Shown piece by piece: positions 49,070 to 59,899 of a stretch of 64,000 bases of DNA. Made by a program: the position numbers and the translations under genes. Source of the DNA: Mycobacterium sp. E787 (GTDB taxonomy: Bacteria > Actinomycetota > Actinomycetes > Mycobacteriales > Mycobacteriaceae); the NCBI RefSeq assembly GCF_001668725.1, contig NZ_LZKL01000106.1:1-64000 (forward strand), read 5' to 3'. Under the pieces are notes generated by a model that saw only the letters and a list, made by a program, of their open reading frames with translations, was not told the DNA's origin and did no database searches. Each line of letters starts with the position of its first letter. Within the stretch, counting starts at the first letter, position 1.

Positions 49070-50911
49070 TTAGGGGCGCAACTCCAGCAGGTCGACGACC
49101 AGCTGCGCCTGCTCGTCGACGTCGCGGTCCGGCGTGAGCCGCAGATCCGGGTGCTCCGGTTGCTGATAGGGGCTGTCGATCCCGGTGAAGTTCGCGATCT
49201 CGCCCGCCCGCGCTTTGGCGTACAGCCCCTTGGGATCACGCTTCTCGCAGTCGTCGAGCGGGGTGTCGCAGAAGACCTCGAAAAAGTCCAGCCCGGCCTC
49301 GCCGTGGACCTTGCGCGCCAGTTCGCGATGCTCGGCCAGCGGGCTGATCGCCGGCACCAGCACGGTCTGACCGGAGTCGGCCAGCAGCGCCGCCACGTGC
49401 GCCAGCCGGCGCAGGTTCTCCGCGCGGTCGGCCATCGAGAAGCCCAGGTCGGCATTCAGGCCGTGCCGCAGGTTGTCCCCGTCGAGAACGTAAGCGGGAA
49501 AACCGCTTTCGAGCAGTTTGCGCTCGACCTCCATGGCCACGCTCGATTTGCCCGAGCCCGACAGGCCGGTGAACCAGATCGTCCTGCCCCGCGGCCGGGA
49601 TCCCGCACCGACGAGCGACTTGTGCCGCACGGTGTTCGGGCTCGACGCCTGTGTCGAGACGTCCCGCAAGACCATGCCCGCGGCCACCGTGCCGTTGGTG
49701 TTCGGGTCGATCAGGATGAACGAGCCGGTGCTGGAGTTGCGGGTGTACTCGTCGAGCAGCAGCGGGACCTGGGTGCGCAGCGAGATGCGGCCAAGTTCGT
49801 TGAGCTGCAACGCCTCTGCGGCCTTGTCCCGGTGCAGGGTGTTGACGTCGAGCCGGTAGTCCAGGGCGGTGACCCGCGCGCGCGTGGTCCGGGTGGTGTG
49901 CTTGATCAGGTAGTCGCGGCCGGGCTCCAGCGCCGAATTGTCGGCCATCCAGCACACGGTCGCGTCGAAATCCTGTGCGACCCTGGGCTGGTTGTGGGTG
50001 CGGGCGATCATGTCGCCGCGCGAGATGTCGATGTCGTCGGCGAGGCTCACCGAGACCGCCATCGGCGGAAACGCTTCCTCCACAGGGCCATTCGGTCCCT
50101 CGATCGCCGTGATCCGGGTGGTCTTGCCGATCGGCAGCACGACCACCTCGTCGCCGGGGCGCATCACCCCACTGGCCACGGTGCCGGCGTAACTGCGGTG
50201 GTCCTGATGCTCGTGGGTGTGCGGCCGGATGACGTATTGCACCGGGAACCGCACGTCGACCAGGTTGCGGTCACCGGCGATGTAGACCTCTTCGAGGTGC
50301 GACAGCAGCGCCGGCCCCTCGTACCACGGCGCGTTGTCCGACTTGGTCACCACGTTGTCGCCGTTGAGGGCGGAGATCGGGATGGTGGCCACGTCCTGGA
50401 CGTCGAGGCGCGCCGCAAAGGCGTGGAACTCGTCGCGGATCCAGTCGAATCTCTCTTTGTCCCAGTCGATCAGGTCCATCTTGTTGACGGCCAGCACGAT
50501 GTGCTGGATGCCCAGCAGCGACGCCAGGAAGGCGTGCCGGCGGGACTGCTCCAGCAGGCCGTGGCGGGCGTCGACGAGCACGATCACCAGCTGGGCGGTC
50601 GACGCGCCGGTCACCATGTTGCGGGTGTACTGGATGTGGCCCGGGGTGTCGGCGATGATGAATTTTCGCTTGGGCGTGGCGAAGTAGCGGTAGGCGACGT
50701 CGATCGTGATGCCCTGCTCCCGCTCGGCCCGCAGGCCGTCGGTGACCAGCGCCAGGTCGGTGTAGTCGTGGCCGCGCTCCTTGGACGTCCGCTCCACCGA
50801 CGCCCACTGGTCCTCCATCACGGCCTTGGAGTCGTAGAGCAGCCGTCCGATCAGGGTGGACTTGCCGTCGTCGACGGAGCCCGCGGTCGCCAGCCTCAAT
50901 AACGTTGCCAT
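49070..50911 (-). CDS. cysN: Bifunctional sulfate adenylyltransferase large subunit/adenylylsulfate kinase
   Basis: A 613-residue fusion of GTPase CysN and APS kinase CysC. CysN part: P-loop AGSVDDGKSTLIGRLL, DTPGH and NKMD. CysC part (from about residue 440): P-loop FTGLSGSGKSSVAMEVE, and DGDNLRHGLNADLGFS with the substrate-contact region. It makes APS with CysD and then PAPS. The ATG at 50911 shares one base with the cysD stop (TGATG). Confidence 0.97.
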   Translation of the reverse strand: MATLLRLATAGSVDDGKSTLIGRLLYDSKAVMEDQWASVERTSKERGHDYTDLALVTDGLRAEREQGITIDVAYRYFATPKRKFIIADTPGHIQYTRNMVTGASTAQLVIVLVDARHGLLEQSRRHAFLASLLGIQHIVLAVNKMDLIDWDKERFDWIRDEFHAFAARLDVQDVATIPISALNGDNVVTKSDNAPWYEGPALLSHLEEVYIAGDRNLVDVRFPVQYVIRPHTHEHQDHRSYAGTVASGVMRPGDEVVVLPIGKTTRITAIEGPNGPVEEAFPPMAVSVSLADDIDISRGDMIARTHNQPRVAQDFDATVCWMADNSALEPGRDYLIKHTTRTTRARVTALDYRLDVNTLHRDKAAEALQLNELGRISLRTQVPLLLDEYTRNSSTGSFILIDPNTNGTVAAGMVLRDVSTQASSPNTVRHKSLVGAGSRPRGRTIWFTGLSGSGKSSVAMEVERKLLESGFPAYVLDGDNLRHGLNADLGFSMADRAENLRRLAHVAALLADSGQTVLVPAISPLAEHRELARKVHGEAGLDFFEVFCDTPLDDCEKRDPKGLYAKARAGEIANFTGIDSPYQQPEHPDLRLTPDRDVDEQAQLVVDLLELRP

Positions 50912-51840
50912 CAGAAGTAGCCCTGTCGTTTCCGGTCTTCCATCCCGGCCTCCGAGATGCGGTCGTCGGCGCGGGTCGCGCCGCGCTCGGTCAGCCGGGA
51001 CACCGCCGTCTCGGCGATGACCTCCGACACGGTGGAGGCCTCCGACTCCACGCATCCGGTGCAGGTGACGTCGCCGACGGTGCGGAACCGCACCGTCGCC
51101 TCGAACACCGGCTCGTCGGCGCGCGGCTGCATGTGCCGGTGCACCGCCAGCAGCATGCCGTCGCGGCGAAACACCTTGCGGCGGTGCGCGAAATAGATCG
51201 ACGGCAGCTTGACCTTCTCGGCGCCGATGTAGGACCAGATGTCGAATTCGGTCCAGTTGGACAGCGGGAAGACGCGGATGTGCTCGCCCTTGTGGTGCCG
51301 GCCGTTGTAGAGGTTCCACAGCTCGGGCCGCTGGGCCTTGGGGTCCCACTGGCCGAACTCGTCGCGGAAGCTGAACACCCGCTCCTTGGCCCGCGCCTTC
51401 TCCTCGTCGCGGCGCGCCCCGCCGAACGCGGCGTCGAACTTGTTCTCCCGGATGGCGCGCAGCAGCGTCACGGTCTGGATCGGGTTGCGCGACGGGATCG
51501 TCTCGACGACGCGGCCCGCGTCGATGTCCTCCTGCACCGACGCCACCACGAGGCGCACCCCGGACTCGGCGACCAGCTCGTCGCGGGCGGCGATCACCTC
51601 GTCGAAGTTGTGGCCGGTGTCGACGTGCATCACCGGGAACGGCAGTCGCCCGGGGCGGAACGCCTTGAGCGCCAGGTGCAGCATGACGATCGAGTCCTTG
51701 CCGCCCGAGAACAGCAGCACCGGCCGCTCGAACTCCGCGGCCACCTCCCGGATGATGTGGATCGCCTCGGCCTCGAGCGAGCGCAGGTGGCTCAACTCGT
51801 ATTGGCCGGCGGCGGGGGCCGCGTTCACAGCGCTGGTCAT
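50911..51840 (-). CDS. cysD: Sulfate adenylyltransferase small subunit
   Basis: A 309-residue ATP-pyrophosphatase-fold subunit that adenylates sulfate. LLFSGGKDSIVMLHLALKAF is the PP-loop; MHVDTGHNF and FPLSNWTEFDIWSYIG are conserved. First gene of cysD-cysNC-rrf2. The 39-base gap before it ends at a perfect inverted repeat. M. tuberculosis CysD is annotated with a longer N-terminus, so the start is not fully fixed. Confidence 0.96.
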   Translation of the reverse strand: MTSAVNAAPAAGQYELSHLRSLEAEAIHIIREVAAEFERPVLLFSGGKDSIVMLHLALKAFRPGRLPFPVMHVDTGHNFDEVIAARDELVAESGVRLVVASVQEDIDAGRVVETIPSRNPIQTVTLLRAIRENKFDAAFGGARRDEEKARAKERVFSFRDEFGQWDPKAQRPELWNLYNGRHHKGEHIRVFPLSNWTEFDIWSYIGAEKVKLPSIYFAHRRKVFRRDGMLLAVHRHMQPRADEPVFEATVRFRTVGDVTCTGCVESEASTVSEVIAETAVSRLTERGATRADDRISEAGMEDRKRQGYF

Positions 51841-51879
51841 CGGCTACCTCGACTGTTTACTTGATAAAGCTGATCGATT

Positions 51880-51897
51880 TGACCATCTTTATGGTCA
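51880..51897. promoter_or_regulatory. Inverted repeat TGACCAT-N4-ATGGTCA upstream of cysD
   Basis: Seven-base perfect arms at 51880-51886 and 51891-51897 around CTTT, 40 bases before the cysD ATG in an AT-richer stretch. The operon it precedes encodes an Rrf2-type regulator, so this may be its operator and so autoregulate. It also lies 88 bases before the divergent thioesterase ATG. Binding is inferred. Confidence 0.55.
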
Positions 51898-51984
51898 TTG
51901 CCGTCTATGCAACCAGCCCACCCGGCCGGTGTCAATGACCTGCCGGGTATTTGCGGTGGCTTGCCGGTGCGAAAGCATGGGCGC

Positions 51985-52404
51985 ATGACAACTGGAACAC
52001 AGAGCGGCCGCGAAGTTATTGCGCAATTCCTCCCCCAATCGCCCTTGGTCGCGAAACTGGGAATCGTCGCCGATGAGCTGGGCGACGACGAGGTGCGGCT
52101 GCGGCTGCCGTGGGATCCCTCCAACGTCACCATCGGCGACATGGTCCACGGCGGTGCCATCGCGACGCTGGCCGACGTCACCGTCATGGCGGCGGCGTGG
52201 TGCGGCGTGGAGGCGCCCCCTTCGCTGCGCGGGGTGACGGTGTCGATGGCGCTGGATTTCCTGGCGCCGGCCCGCGCCACCGACGTCATCGGGGTGGGCC
52301 GGGTGCTGCGGCGGGGCCGGTCGCTGGTGAACTGCGAGGCCGAGATCGTCGACCCGGCGGGCACGCTGATCGCCAAGGCCCTGGCGACCTACAAGGTGGG
52401 CTAG
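51985..52404 (+). CDS. PaaI-type hotdog thioesterase
   Basis: A 139-residue hotdog-fold protein starting MTTGTQSGREVIAQFLPQSP. The catalytic-type region GDMVHGGAIATLADVTVMAA matches PaaI/YdiI acyl-CoA thioesterases (HGG followed by an acidic residue). It sits between cysD and the carbonic anhydrase gene; its natural acyl-CoA substrate is unknown. A strong bidirectional hairpin follows. Confidence 0.85.
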   Translation: MTTGTQSGREVIAQFLPQSPLVAKLGIVADELGDDEVRLRLPWDPSNVTIGDMVHGGAIATLADVTVMAAAWCGVEAPPSLRGVTVSMALDFLAPARATDVIGVGRVLRRGRSLVNCEAEIVDPAGTLIAKALATYKVG

Positions 52405-52412
52405 TTTTCGCG

Positions 52413-52472
52413 GCGAGCAGACGCAAAAGCCCCCAAATTTGGTCCCGATTGGGGGCTTTTGCGTCTGCTCGC
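52413..52472. terminator. 24-bp perfect inverted repeat, bidirectional terminator-like
   Basis: Arms 52413-52436 and 52449-52472 are perfectly complementary over 24 bases with a 12-base loop. It lies between the converging thioesterase (8 bases after the stop) and carbonic anhydrase (18 bases before its stop) genes. No T-run follows, so termination would rely on the hairpin alone; AAAAGCCCCC/GGGGGCTTTT lies inside the stem. Confidence 0.8.
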
Positions 52473-52490
52473 GCGGGGAAGGGGGCAGCG

Positions 52491-52982
52491 CTACGGTGTG
52501 ACTTCCTCGAGCCTGCCGGTGGCGACGTCGAAGACGAAGCCGCGCAGCGACACGTGCTTGGTCACGAACGGGCTGTTCTGGATGCGGCGCAGCGACTGCC
52601 GGACGTCCTCGGCCGGGTCGGGGAAAGCCTCGGCCGCCCAGGGCGGTTTCACCCCCGTCTCGTCCTGAATGGCGCGCTTGAAGTCGTCGTCGGTGAAGGT
52701 GAGCATCCCGCAGTCGGAATGGTGAATCAGGATGATCTCCCGAGTCCCCAGCAGCCGCTGGCTGATCGCGAGCGAGCGGATGACGTCGTCGGTGACGACG
52801 CCGCCCGCGTTGCGGATGACGTGAGCCTCCCCCTCGTTGAGCCCCAGGAGGCGGTAGACGTCGAGCCGGGCGTCCATGCACGCGACCACCGCGACGTGCT
52901 TGCTCGGCGGCATCGGCAGCGGCCCGGTGAAGCCGCTCGCGTACCGGGCGTTGTTGGCCAGGTAGTCGTCGGTAACCGTCAC
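52491..52982 (-). CDS. Beta-class carbonic anhydrase (Rv1284-like)
   Basis: A 163-residue zinc enzyme interconverting CO2 and bicarbonate. GTG 52982 gives VTVTDDYLANNARYASGF, matching the 163-residue M. tuberculosis Rv1284. Zinc ligands: ACMDARLD (Cys and Asp) and HHSDCGM (His and Cys). Upstream in-frame ATGs would add a non-conserved N-terminus. It is divergent from oppB. Confidence 0.94.
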   Translation of the reverse strand: MTVTDDYLANNARYASGFTGPLPMPPSKHVAVVACMDARLDVYRLLGLNEGEAHVIRNAGGVVTDDVIRSLAISQRLLGTREIILIHHSDCGMLTFTDDDFKRAIQDETGVKPPWAAEAFPDPAEDVRQSLRRIQNSPFVTKHVSLRGFVFDVATGRLEEVTP

Positions 52983-53108
52983 GCGCGCCTCCTCGGGATA
53001 TCGCGGCCGAACGTAGCAACCAGCCGCCCGTAATTCACTCATGAAAATCAGCCGGATCACAAGACACCTCCCGGCTCGCTAACCTGTCCCAATGCGGAAC
53101 GGGCGGCC

Positions 53109-54079
<971 letters not shown>

Positions 54080-54083
<4 letters not shown>

Positions 54084-54999
54084 CGCGCGCTGAAACCACT
54101 GCGGCGCAGGGACTTTCGGCCCCGGAGGAGGTCGAGTTCGCCTCGCGGCGCACCCTGGTGTTGCGCAGGTTCGCCCGCAACCGGCTCGCGGTGGCGTCGC
54201 TGGCGTTGTTGGTGCTGCTGTTCGTCGGTTGCTACGCGCTGCCGACGCTGCTGCCCTATTCCTACGACGACCTCGACTTCAACGCGCTGCTGCAGCCGCC
54301 GAACACCCGGCACTGGCTGGGCACCAACGCGATGGGCCAGGACCTGCTGGCGCAGATCCTGCGCGGCATGCAGAAGTCGATGCTGATCGGCGTCTGCGTG
54401 GCGGTGATCTCCACTGGCATCGCCGCCACCGTCGGGTCCATCGCCGGCTATTTCGGCGGCTGGCGCGACCGGGTGCTGATGTGGGTGGTCGACCTGCTGC
54501 TGGTGGTGCCGAGCTTCATCCTCATCGCCATCCTCACGCCGCGGGTCAAGAAGTCGTCCAGCGTCCTGCTGCTGGTGCTGCTGCTGGCCGCGTTCGGCTG
54601 GATGATCAGCTCACGCATGGTCCGCGGCATGACCATGAGCCTGCGCGAGCGCGAATTCATCCGCGCCGCAAGGTATATGGGTGTCTCCAGCCGCCGGATC
54701 ATCCTCGGCCACGTGGTGCCCAACGTCGCGTCGATCCTGATCATCGACGCCGCGCTCAACGTCGCCTCGGCCATCCTGGCCGAAACCGGCCTGAGCTTCC
54801 TCGGTTTCGGCATCCAGCCGCCCGACGTGTCGCTGGGCACCCTGATCGCCAACGGCACCCAGTCCGCGACCACCTTCCCCTGGGTGTTCCTGTTTCCGGC
54901 CGGTGTGCTGGTCCTGATCCTGGTGTGCGCCAACCTGACCGGCGACGGGCTGCGCGACGCGCTGGACCCGGGCAGCGGGATGGGGCGGGGCGGCGCCCG

Positions 55000-55003
<4 letters not shown>
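54080..55003 (+). CDS. oppC: Oligopeptide ABC transporter permease OppC
   Basis: A 307-residue permease. N-terminal helix LAVASLALLVLLFVGCY, then the extracytoplasmic GTNAMGQDLLAQILRGMQKS segment typical of OppC/DppC, and the EAA loop FIRAARYMGVSSRRIILGHV. ATG 54080 overlaps the oppB stop; its own stop overlaps oppD as ATGA. Confidence 0.95.
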
Positions 55004-56830
<1,827 letters not shown>

Positions 56831-56838
<8 letters not shown>

Positions 56839-58567
56839 GTCGTCTCGCGCCGAGACTGCGCTCAGGGCGCGGTTCGGGGGCAAATCCGCGCTCTGGACGC
56901 AGGCTCGGCGGGTGTCGAGCCTGATGGTGATCGCCGCTTTGACGCTGACCGGATGCTCGCCGGCCATCAACTTGACGGCCCCGACGGGCACCAACGCGTC
57001 GATCGGCAGCACCAGCGACGTCAACCCGCAGAACCCCGCCACCCTGCGCGACGGCGGCGACCTGCGGCTCGCGCTCAGCGACTTCCCGCCGAACTTCAAC
57101 ATCCTGAGCATCGACGGCAACTCGGCCGAGGTCGCCGGGATGATGAAGGCGACGCTGCCGCGCGCGTTCGTCATCGGGCCGGACGGTTCGACGACCGTCG
57201 ACACCGACTACTTCACCAGCGTCGAGCTCACCGGGACCAATCCGCAGGTGGTGACCTACACCATCAACCCGAAAGCCGTGTGGTCCGACGGCACGCCGGT
57301 CACCTGGCGCGACATCGCCAGCCAGATCCACGCGCTGAGCGGAAACGACAAGACCTTCGAGATCGCCGGGCCCGGTGGCGCGGACCGCGTCGCCTCGGTC
57401 ACCCGGGGCGTGGACGACCGGCAGGCGGTCATGACCTTCGCCAAGCCCTACGCCGAGTGGCGCGGCATGTTCGCCGGCAACGGCATGCTGCTGCCGGCCA
57501 GCATGACCTCCACGCCCGAGGTGTTCAACAAGGGGCAGCTCGACGGGCCCGGCCCGTCGGCCGGTCCGTTCATCGTATCCTCGCTGGACCGGACCACGCA
57601 GCGAATCGTGTTGCGGCGCAACCCGAAATGGTGGGGCGCGCGCCCGCGCCTGGACAGCATCACCTACCTCGTGCTCGATGACGCCGCCCGGCTGCCGGCT
57701 CTGCAGAACAACACGATCGATGCGACCGGGATCGGCACGGTGGACCAGCTGACGATCGCCCAACGGACCAAAGGCATTTCGATCCGTCGCGCGCCCGCCC
57801 CGGCCTGGTCGCACTTCACCTTCAACGGCGCCCACGGGTCGATTTTGGAGGACAGGGCGCTGCGGGTCGCCGTCTCCAAGGGCATCGACCGGCAGACCAT
57901 CGCCAAGGTCGTCCAGTACGGCCTCACCAGCAACCCGGTGGCGCTGGGTAACCACATCTACGTCGCCGGGCAGGAGGGCTACCAGGACAACAGCTTCGTC
58001 GCACCCTATGACCCGGCCGAGGCGAGCCGCGAGCTGGACGGGCTGGGGTGGAGGCGGGGCGGCCAGTTCCGCGAGAAGGACGGTCACCAGCTGGTCGTCC
58101 GCGACTTGTTCTACGACGCCCAGGGCAGCCGGGTTTTCGCGCAGATCGCCCAGCACAGCCTCGCCCAGATCGGGGTCAAGCTCGACCTCGTCGCGAGGTC
58201 GGGCAGCGGCTTCTTCACCAATTACATCAACGTAGGGGACTTCGACATCGCGCAGTTCAGCTGGCTCGGCGACGCGTTCCCGCTCTCGTCGCTGACGCAG
58301 ATCTACCAGTCCGACGGGGCGAGCAACTTCGGCAAGATCGGCAGCCCGGAGATCGACGCCGCGATCGAGCGCACGCTCGAAGAGCTCGATCCGGCCAAGG
58401 CGCGCGCGTTGGCCAACGACCTCGACAAGCTCATCTGGGCCGAGGGATTCAGCCTGCCGCTGACCCAATCCCCCGGCGACGTCGCGGTGCGCAGCACGCT
58501 CGCCAACTTCGGCGCGGTCGGTCTCGCCGACCTGAACTACACCGCGATCGGGTTCATGCGGAGCTGA
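56831..58567 (+). CDS. oppA: Oligopeptide-binding lipoprotein
   Basis: A 578-residue solute-binding lipoprotein (SBP family 5), Rv1280c ortholog. The lipobox LTLTGC places the lipidated Cys at residue 42, after a long n-region with arginines. DGGDLRLALSDFPPNFN and VVTYTINPKAVWSDGTPVTW are the family signature. It overlaps oppD by 8 bases; its 3' end overlaps the converging hydrolase gene by 14 bases. Confidence 0.94.
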
Positions 58568-59864
58568 ACCGGCGCCGCAGCAGCCCGAAGGCCGGCACCG
58601 CTGGCAGGCTCGGCAGGGCGCCCTCGGCGACGGCGGTCAACTCGATCGCCTTCCACAGCAAGCGAATTCCCGGCCGGGGCGGGAGGGCATCCAGCGCGGG
58701 GGCCTGGGCGGCCAGCCCGTCGAGTTCGCCCCGGCACACCGCGCCGGCGATGGCCAGCGCCGCGGGCTCGCGAAAGTCCAGCGCGCTGTGGGCCATGGTG
58801 GGAAGTTTCACCAGCGTCGAACCGGGGATCAGGGACGCGACCCGCTCGGCGACCGGCGTCGGGGTGATCAGATCGCGGCCCCCGGAAATCACGACGGTGG
58901 GCCAGGTGAAATTCGGCATCTCGGCCGGCAGGTCGTACGGCTCGTCCTCGAACGTGACCTTCTGGGTGCGGGTTTCGCGTTCCGCCACGGCCGGGTCGAG
59001 CGGCAGGCCGTCGGGTTCGGCGGCATAGTCGAGCTCGCGGAACGCGATGCGGCTCACCAGATCCTCCTCGTACCGATACGGCAGGTTGCTCAGCGTGGCG
59101 AAATGGGATATCGCCCACCACAACAGCTTTCGATCCTCGAGCAGCAGGTCGAGTTGCCGATCGAGCAGCCCGGCACCGCCGTAGCCATAGATGGTCGCGA
59201 CGACCTGTGTCGCCGCGGCGGTCATCACCCCGGCGTCGACGAGCTTGCGGATCTTGGGCGCCAGCGGGGCGGTTTCGGGGCTGTCGCCCCGCAGCAGCAG
59301 CCGACGGATCGCGCGGCGCACGATCACGATGTCGTGGCGGGACAACAGCGGCGAATCCAGGACCATCGCGTGGACCCGGCCCGGATGGCGCACGCCGACC
59401 CCGGCGGCGATGTAGGTGCCGTACGACGTCCCGTAGATGACGGCGGAGTCCACGCGGGCGTCGTCGAGCACCGCGGCGACATCGTCGACGACCTGGTTCA
59501 CGGTGAGGGCGCGGGGTGGCAGGTCATCGCCGGCGTCGTTGTGCCGCGACAACCCCACGCCGCGATGCTCGATCATGATGACGTCGAGGCCGGCGGCGGC
59601 GGCCCGGCGCCGCAATCCCCGGTACATCTGCACCGACGCCACCCCCGGACCTCCGGGGATGATCACCAGCGGGTGCGCCGACTTGAGGCCGCTGCGAACG
59701 TAGTAGAGGTTGAACCGCTCGGAGCTGCCGGTCGAAACGGGCCGGCGCACGGGCCGCACGCCGGGCAACGCCGCCAGCTTTTCCTGCAGCCGACGCCGTT
59801 TCGCGTTCATGGTCATGAGCCTGTCCCGCCATCGTTCCGCTCCGCCGAGGAGCCCGGCGAACAC
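58554..59864 (-). CDS. Alpha/beta hydrolase, proline iminopeptidase-like
   Basis: A 436-residue hydrolase of the prolyl-aminopeptidase group. The oxyanion region is IIPGGPGVAS; the nucleophile elbow is YGTSYGTYI (Ser). The Asp is in SGGRDLITPTP and the His in TMAHSALD. This substrate group releases N-terminal residues; the exact substrate is unknown. The start may be at an internal Met near MTMNAKRR. Lies 35 bases after the SMC-like gene on the same strand. Confidence 0.85.
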   Translation of the reverse strand: MFAGLLGGAERWRDRLMTMNAKRRRLQEKLAALPGVRPVRRPVSTGSSERFNLYYVRSGLKSAHPLVIIPGGPGVASVQMYRGLRRRAAAAGLDVIMIEHRGVGLSRHNDAGDDLPPRALTVNQVVDDVAAVLDDARVDSAVIYGTSYGTYIAAGVGVRHPGRVHAMVLDSPLLSRHDIVIVRRAIRRLLLRGDSPETAPLAPKIRKLVDAGVMTAAATQVVATIYGYGGAGLLDRQLDLLLEDRKLLWWAISHFATLSNLPYRYEEDLVSRIAFRELDYAAEPDGLPLDPAVAERETRTQKVTFEDEPYDLPAEMPNFTWPTVVISGGRDLITPTPVAERVASLIPGSTLVKLPTMAHSALDFREPAALAIAGAVCRGELDGLAAQAPALDALPPRPGIRLLWKAIELTAVAEGALPSLPAVPAFGLLRRRFSSA

Positions 59865-59899
59865 TCACCTTAAAGACAATTACCGTCGGGCGTCGAACG

